Shown piece by piece: positions 6,824 to 9,330 of a stretch of DNA of 9,330 nucleotides. Position 1 is the stretch's first letter. Each line of letters opens with the position of its first letter. The position numbers and the translations under genes are program-made. The notes below the pieces were generated by a model. It made no database searches. It had not been told where the DNA came from and saw only the letters and a program-made list of their open reading frames with translations. The stretch lies in assembly GCA_031284225.1 (NCBI GenBank), contig JAITAH010000184.1, positions 1 to 9,330 of the forward strand, in the 5' to 3' direction. Source of the DNA: Dysgonamonadaceae bacterium (GTDB taxonomy: Bacteria; Bacteroidota; Bacteroidia; Bacteroidales; Azobacteroidaceae).

Positions 6824-7840
6824 ATGGAGAAAAAACAGATAACAAAGGAGCGACTGAAAGATTGGCTTTCAGAAATCAAAAACGACGGAAAGCAACTTTA
6901 TGCTCCTGTCGTCAAAAGAGATAAAACGGATTTCAAACGCATCGACTCAATGGATGATATCGTTTGGGACCATCTTCAGACCGTTCAGTCCGTCAAAAAC
7001 GTTGTTTTTCCACGAACCGAAAAACTGTTTTCTTACAAAAAAGTAAAAAACGACGTGGAACTTCAGGATTACGATCCGGACAGATTGCCCGAAACGGTTG
7101 TCTTTGGCCTTCATCCCTGCGATGCAGCCGGATTTCGTCCCTTAAGCCGTATTTTCAATTGGGATACCCCCGACAAGCCGTACAACGAGCGATGGAAACG
7201 CACCCTGTTGATTGCTGTGAGTTGTACCCGGTGCGATGAATATTGTTTTTGTACCTCTGTACACGGCGGTCCCGGAAATACCGAAGGGAGCGATATTTTA
7301 TTGACCCCTGTCGGAAACGGATACTTGGTAGAAGTGATTACCGGAAAAGGAAAAGAGTTGTTTGAAAAATACAACCGGTTTTTCGAACCGGCTGCCGGCG
7401 ATATCAACAAAGAAGATTATTTGGCACAGGTTCCGGTCCGTTTTGACGTAGAAGAAATAACCCGCAATCTGCCCGGAATGTTCGAAAGCGACAGTTGGAA
7501 AACCCAATCGGAGCGTTGTTTGGGCTGTGGAGCATGCGCTTTTGTTTGTCCCGCCTGCGCCTGTTTCGATATTCAGGAAGACGCCGGAGGAAATTCGGGA
7601 AACCGGATTCGCTGCTGGGATTCCTGCGGATTCTCTTTATTTACCTTGCATACGTCAGGACATAACCCGCGTGCAGAGCAAAGCCAGCGTTGGCGGCAAC
7701 GCTTGATGCACAAGTTCTCCTACATGCCGGAACGGCTGTCGGTAATTGGCTGTACCGGTTGCGGAAGATGTTCGCGCGCTTGTCCCGTAGATATGAATAT
7801 TGCAGAGCATTTAGAACTAAAAACAGGAACTAAAAAATGA
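6824..7840 (+). CDS. flxB: FlxB-like iron-sulfur protein (AsrA / hydrogenase beta-subunit family)
   Basis: FlxB is an iron-sulfur relay related to anaerobic sulfite reductase subunit A and to the beta subunit of cytoplasmic sulfhydrogenases. It should pass electrons from FlxA onward. Residues about 1-130 form the family's N-terminal domain, with VVFGLHPCDAAGF near 88-100. Then come C134-x2-C137-x3-C141-x-C143, a first ferredoxin motif C232-x2-C235-x2-C238-x3-C242-P with C245 and C247, the pair C264-x3-C268, and a last motif C310-x2-C313-x2-C316-x3-C320-P. I chose the ATG at 6824 (338 residues, MEKKQITKERL). An in-frame ATG at 6746 would add 26 residues that lie entirely inside flxC. The stop overlaps the flxA start as ATGA (7837-7840), so the two are probably translationally coupled, as expected for partners. 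Confidence 0.83.
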   Translation: MEKKQITKERLKDWLSEIKNDGKQLYAPVVKRDKTDFKRIDSMDDIVWDHLQTVQSVKNVVFPRTEKLFSYKKVKNDVELQDYDPDRLPETVVFGLHPCDAAGFRPLSRIFNWDTPDKPYNERWKRTLLIAVSCTRCDEYCFCTSVHGGPGNTEGSDILLTPVGNGYLVEVITGKGKELFEKYNRFFEPAAGDINKEDYLAQVPVRFDVEEITRNLPGMFESDSWKTQSERCLGCGACAFVCPACACFDIQEDAGGNSGNRIRCWDSCGFSLFTLHTSGHNPRAEQSQRWRQRLMHKFSYMPERLSVIGCTGCGRCSRACPVDMNIAEHLELKTGTKK

Positions 7841-8673
7841 ACGATAATATTTATCTTCCCTATCCGGTAATCATCGAAAAGATTACGCAGGAAGCGCCGG
7901 GAGTAAAAACATTCCGGTTGCGATTCAAGAATGAAGAAGACGCCGGAACATTCCGGTTTCAAGCAGGGCAATTTGCCGAATACTCCGTTTTTGGAGAAGG
8001 CGAATGTACTTTTTGTATTGCATCGTCGCCTACCCGCGAAGGATATGTAGAATGTACTTTCCGCGAAGCCGGTAAGGTGACCTCCGCGCTGTCCAAGTTG
8101 GAAGAAGGCGAAACGATGGGTTTTCGCGGCCCTTTCGGGAATACGTTTCCGTTGAACGAGTGGAAAGGCAAAAATTTGTTGTTCATCGCAGGGGGGATTG
8201 CTTTGCCGCCCATGCGTTGCGTCATCTGGAATGCTTTGGATACGCGTGAGAATTTTAAGGATATCCGTATTCTCTATGGCGCTAAATCAGTCGCCGACCT
8301 TGTATATAAACACGAACTCAAAGAATGGGAAGAACGCCCCGACGTGGGACTGACCGTCACGGTTGACCCCGGAGGCGAAACATCCGGTTGGAAAGGAGAA
8401 GTAGGATTTGTTCCCGCCGTATTGGAGAAAATGAATCCTCCGGCAGAAAATACCATTGCGATTGTTTGCGGCCCGCCGGTAATGATTAAATTCACTTTCC
8501 CTGTTCTGGATAAATTAGGTTTCAAACCCGAACAAATTTACACTACACTTGAAAACCGGATGAAATGCGGAGTAGGTAAATGCGGCCGTTGCAATGTTGG
8601 GAAGATGTATGTCTGCAAAGATGGACCTGTGTTTTCGAGGGTGGCGCTGGAGGAGTTGCCGGCTGAGTATTAA
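7837..8673 (+). CDS. flxA: FlxA-like NAD(P)H oxidoreductase, FAD and [2Fe-2S]
   Basis: This 278-residue flavoprotein is the likely entry point for NAD(P)H electrons. It belongs to the ferredoxin-NADP reductase-like group that includes AsrB, PyrK and sulfhydrogenase gamma subunits. Residues about 5-100 form the FAD-binding barrel, with RFQAGQFAEYSVFGEGE and CIASSPTREG as the flavin-contacting stretches. Residues about 110-225 form the NAD(P) domain, starting LLFIAGGIALPPMR and ending with IVCGPPVMIKF. The C-terminus carries a [2Fe-2S] motif C244-x4-C249-x2-C252-x7-C260 in the LENRMKCGVGKCGRC context, as in PyrK and AsrB. All parts are present. It overlaps flxB by 4 bases and is the last gene of the run, followed by a long inverted repeat. 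A sulfite reductase role (AsrB) is less likely because no asrC-like gene adjoins it and hdrA, hdrB and hdrC do. Confidence 0.85.
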   Translation: MNDNIYLPYPVIIEKITQEAPGVKTFRLRFKNEEDAGTFRFQAGQFAEYSVFGEGECTFCIASSPTREGYVECTFREAGKVTSALSKLEEGETMGFRGPFGNTFPLNEWKGKNLLFIAGGIALPPMRCVIWNALDTRENFKDIRILYGAKSVADLVYKHELKEWEERPDVGLTVTVDPGGETSGWKGEVGFVPAVLEKMNPPAENTIAIVCGPPVMIKFTFPVLDKLGFKPEQIYTTLENRMKCGVGKCGRCNVGKMYVCKDGPVFSRVALEELPAEY

Positions 8674-8735
8674 TTAACCTGAGTTCGGGATAAGAAAGCC
8701 GCAAAGGGCTATTTCTTATCCCGAACTCAGATTAA
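8674..8735. terminator. Long inverted repeat between convergent genes, probable bidirectional terminator
   Basis: The arms CTGAGTTCGGGATAAGAAA (8679-8697) and its exact reverse complement (8712-8730) enclose a 14-base loop that can add a short GCC/GGC stem. After one C-A mismatch, four more bases pair (TTAA at 8674-8677 with 8732-8735), giving 23 of 24 pairs. It starts immediately after the flxA stop codon and ends 20 bases before the stop of the convergent gene, which suits a terminator serving both. Neither side has a real T-tract, so it is not a textbook intrinsic terminator. A mobile or REP-like stem-loop is the alternative. Confidence 0.7.
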
Positions 8736-8755
8736 AAGACAAATTGTCGTAATTG

Positions 8756-9330
8756 TCAGTCTTTCTTGCAACGGACGCTAAACATGTTGTACTTGTAGTA
8801 GCCGTTGCTGCGATACACTCCGGTGTTGTCGTAACGCAAGTTTCGGAACCATGCATCGGAAGAACTGTTGGAACTACTCGACCAGAAGTACGCGATCAAA
8901 CCGTAACTGCTCACTGAGCCATCGTGCACGCGGCCCACGAACAAGGCGTTAAAGCCATTTGTCGTACTTGAGTTACTCGTACCAGCTGGATTCGTAGTAA
9001 CAGCCGTCGTACTCTTCATCTTCTGACCATGTGCGCCGCGATAACCGGTATCAGTACTATAAGACGTTTCCCATGTAGTAGCTGCAGTGGTTGAATAAAC
9101 GCCGGCATCACTTTTTGCTATTTCTTCTTCCAACTGATTCCATTCGTAATCGCTCGGTAGATGCCAACCTGCCGGGCAGATACCCGGATATTGCTCTTGA
9201 CCGGCATTATTTACTTCTCCATCCGTATGATTCGTACGGCCTGAAGCGGCAGACCACGTGTATAACAGGCCATATTCAGGATGACTTGAATAAACACTTG
9301 AACTTGGATAGTTATAATATTTTGAAGTAT
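8756..9330 (-). CDS. FISUMP-domain surface protein, 5' end outside the window
   Basis: The minus-strand frame is open from the right edge to the stop at 8756-8758, giving at least 191 residues of the C-terminal part of the protein. It shows the hallmarks of the Fibrobacter succinogenes major paralogous (FISUMP) domain: YGLLYTWSAA, CPAGWHLPSDYEWNQLEEE, then YFWSSSSNSSSDAWFRNL, and the closing MFSVRCKKD. It is rich in Ser, Thr, Asn and aromatic residues, as expected for an exported protein. The signal peptide or lipoprotein signal would lie beyond the window. Function is unknown; the domain occurs in large paralogous families of secreted proteins in Bacteroidota and Fibrobacterota. The frame runs unbroken past the TTG near 9133, which is an internal Leu codon and not a start. 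The gene is convergent with the hdr-flx run and unrelated to it. Confidence 0.88.
   Translation of the reverse strand, partial: TSKYYNYPSSSVYSSHPEYGLLYTWSAASGRTNHTDGEVNNAGQEQYPGICPAGWHLPSDYEWNQLEEEIAKSDAGVYSTTAATTWETSYSTDTGYRGAHGQKMKSTTAVTTNPAGTSNSSTTNGFNALFVGRVHDGSVSSYGLIAYFWSSSSNSSSDAWFRNLRYDNTGVYRSNGYYKYNMFSVRCKKD

Noticed and set aside
6824..8673. flxB and flxA as an anaerobic sulfite reductase (asrAB) locus
   Set aside because: The proteins share that family, but no asrC-like siroheme subunit adjoins them, while hdrA, hdrB, hdrC and flxD do.

Overview
The window looks like part of a genome from an anaerobic Bacteroidota (Bacteroidales-like) bacterium. Three things support this. Two good TAnnTTTG promoter -7 boxes, the type used in this phylum, precede the first two genes. 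Starts mostly have A-rich leaders without strong Shine-Dalgarno sequences. The right edge carries a 'Fibrobacter succinogenes major paralogous' (FISUMP) domain gene, a family common in this phylum. The assignment is an inference, since no rRNA or other marker gene is present.

Layout: positions 1-105 hold five tandem copies of a 21-bp repeat that runs off the left edge. AT-rich spacer DNA with a promoter follows, then a small two-helix membrane protein of unknown function (256-516). A second promoter (about 589-623) precedes a long, tightly packed run of eight plus-strand genes: hdrC, hdrB, rmuC, hdrA, and four genes I read as flxD, flxC, flxB and flxA (669-8673). A near-perfect 24-bp inverted repeat (8674-8735) separates this run from a convergent, 5'-truncated FISUMP gene on the minus strand (8756-9330).

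Seven of the eight genes form a coherent enzyme. FlxA (FAD, NAD(P)H and [2Fe-2S] sites), FlxB and FlxC ([4Fe-4S] proteins) and FlxD (MvhD-like, [2Fe-2S]) should carry electrons from NAD(P)H to the flavoprotein HdrA. HdrA is expected to bifurcate them. One branch goes to a low-potential acceptor such as ferredoxin through its extra ferredoxin domains. The other goes through HdrC to the HdrB CCG-domain clusters, which reduce a disulfide. This is the FlxABCD-HdrABC type of NADH dehydrogenase/heterodisulfide reductase described from Desulfovibrio vulgaris. There is no hydrogenase large subunit, formate dehydrogenase or alcohol dehydrogenase in the window, so the complex appears NAD(P)H-linked. Its disulfide substrate is not shown.

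The most unusual points are an rmuC gene wedged between hdrB and hdrA, the probable loss of a conserved GCD-type motif in FlxC, the long inverted repeat without a clear T-tract, and the 21-bp tandem array that leaves four of six frames open. I do not see a wholly new system. The hdr-flx cluster in this host type, with its rmuC insertion, is the best lead.
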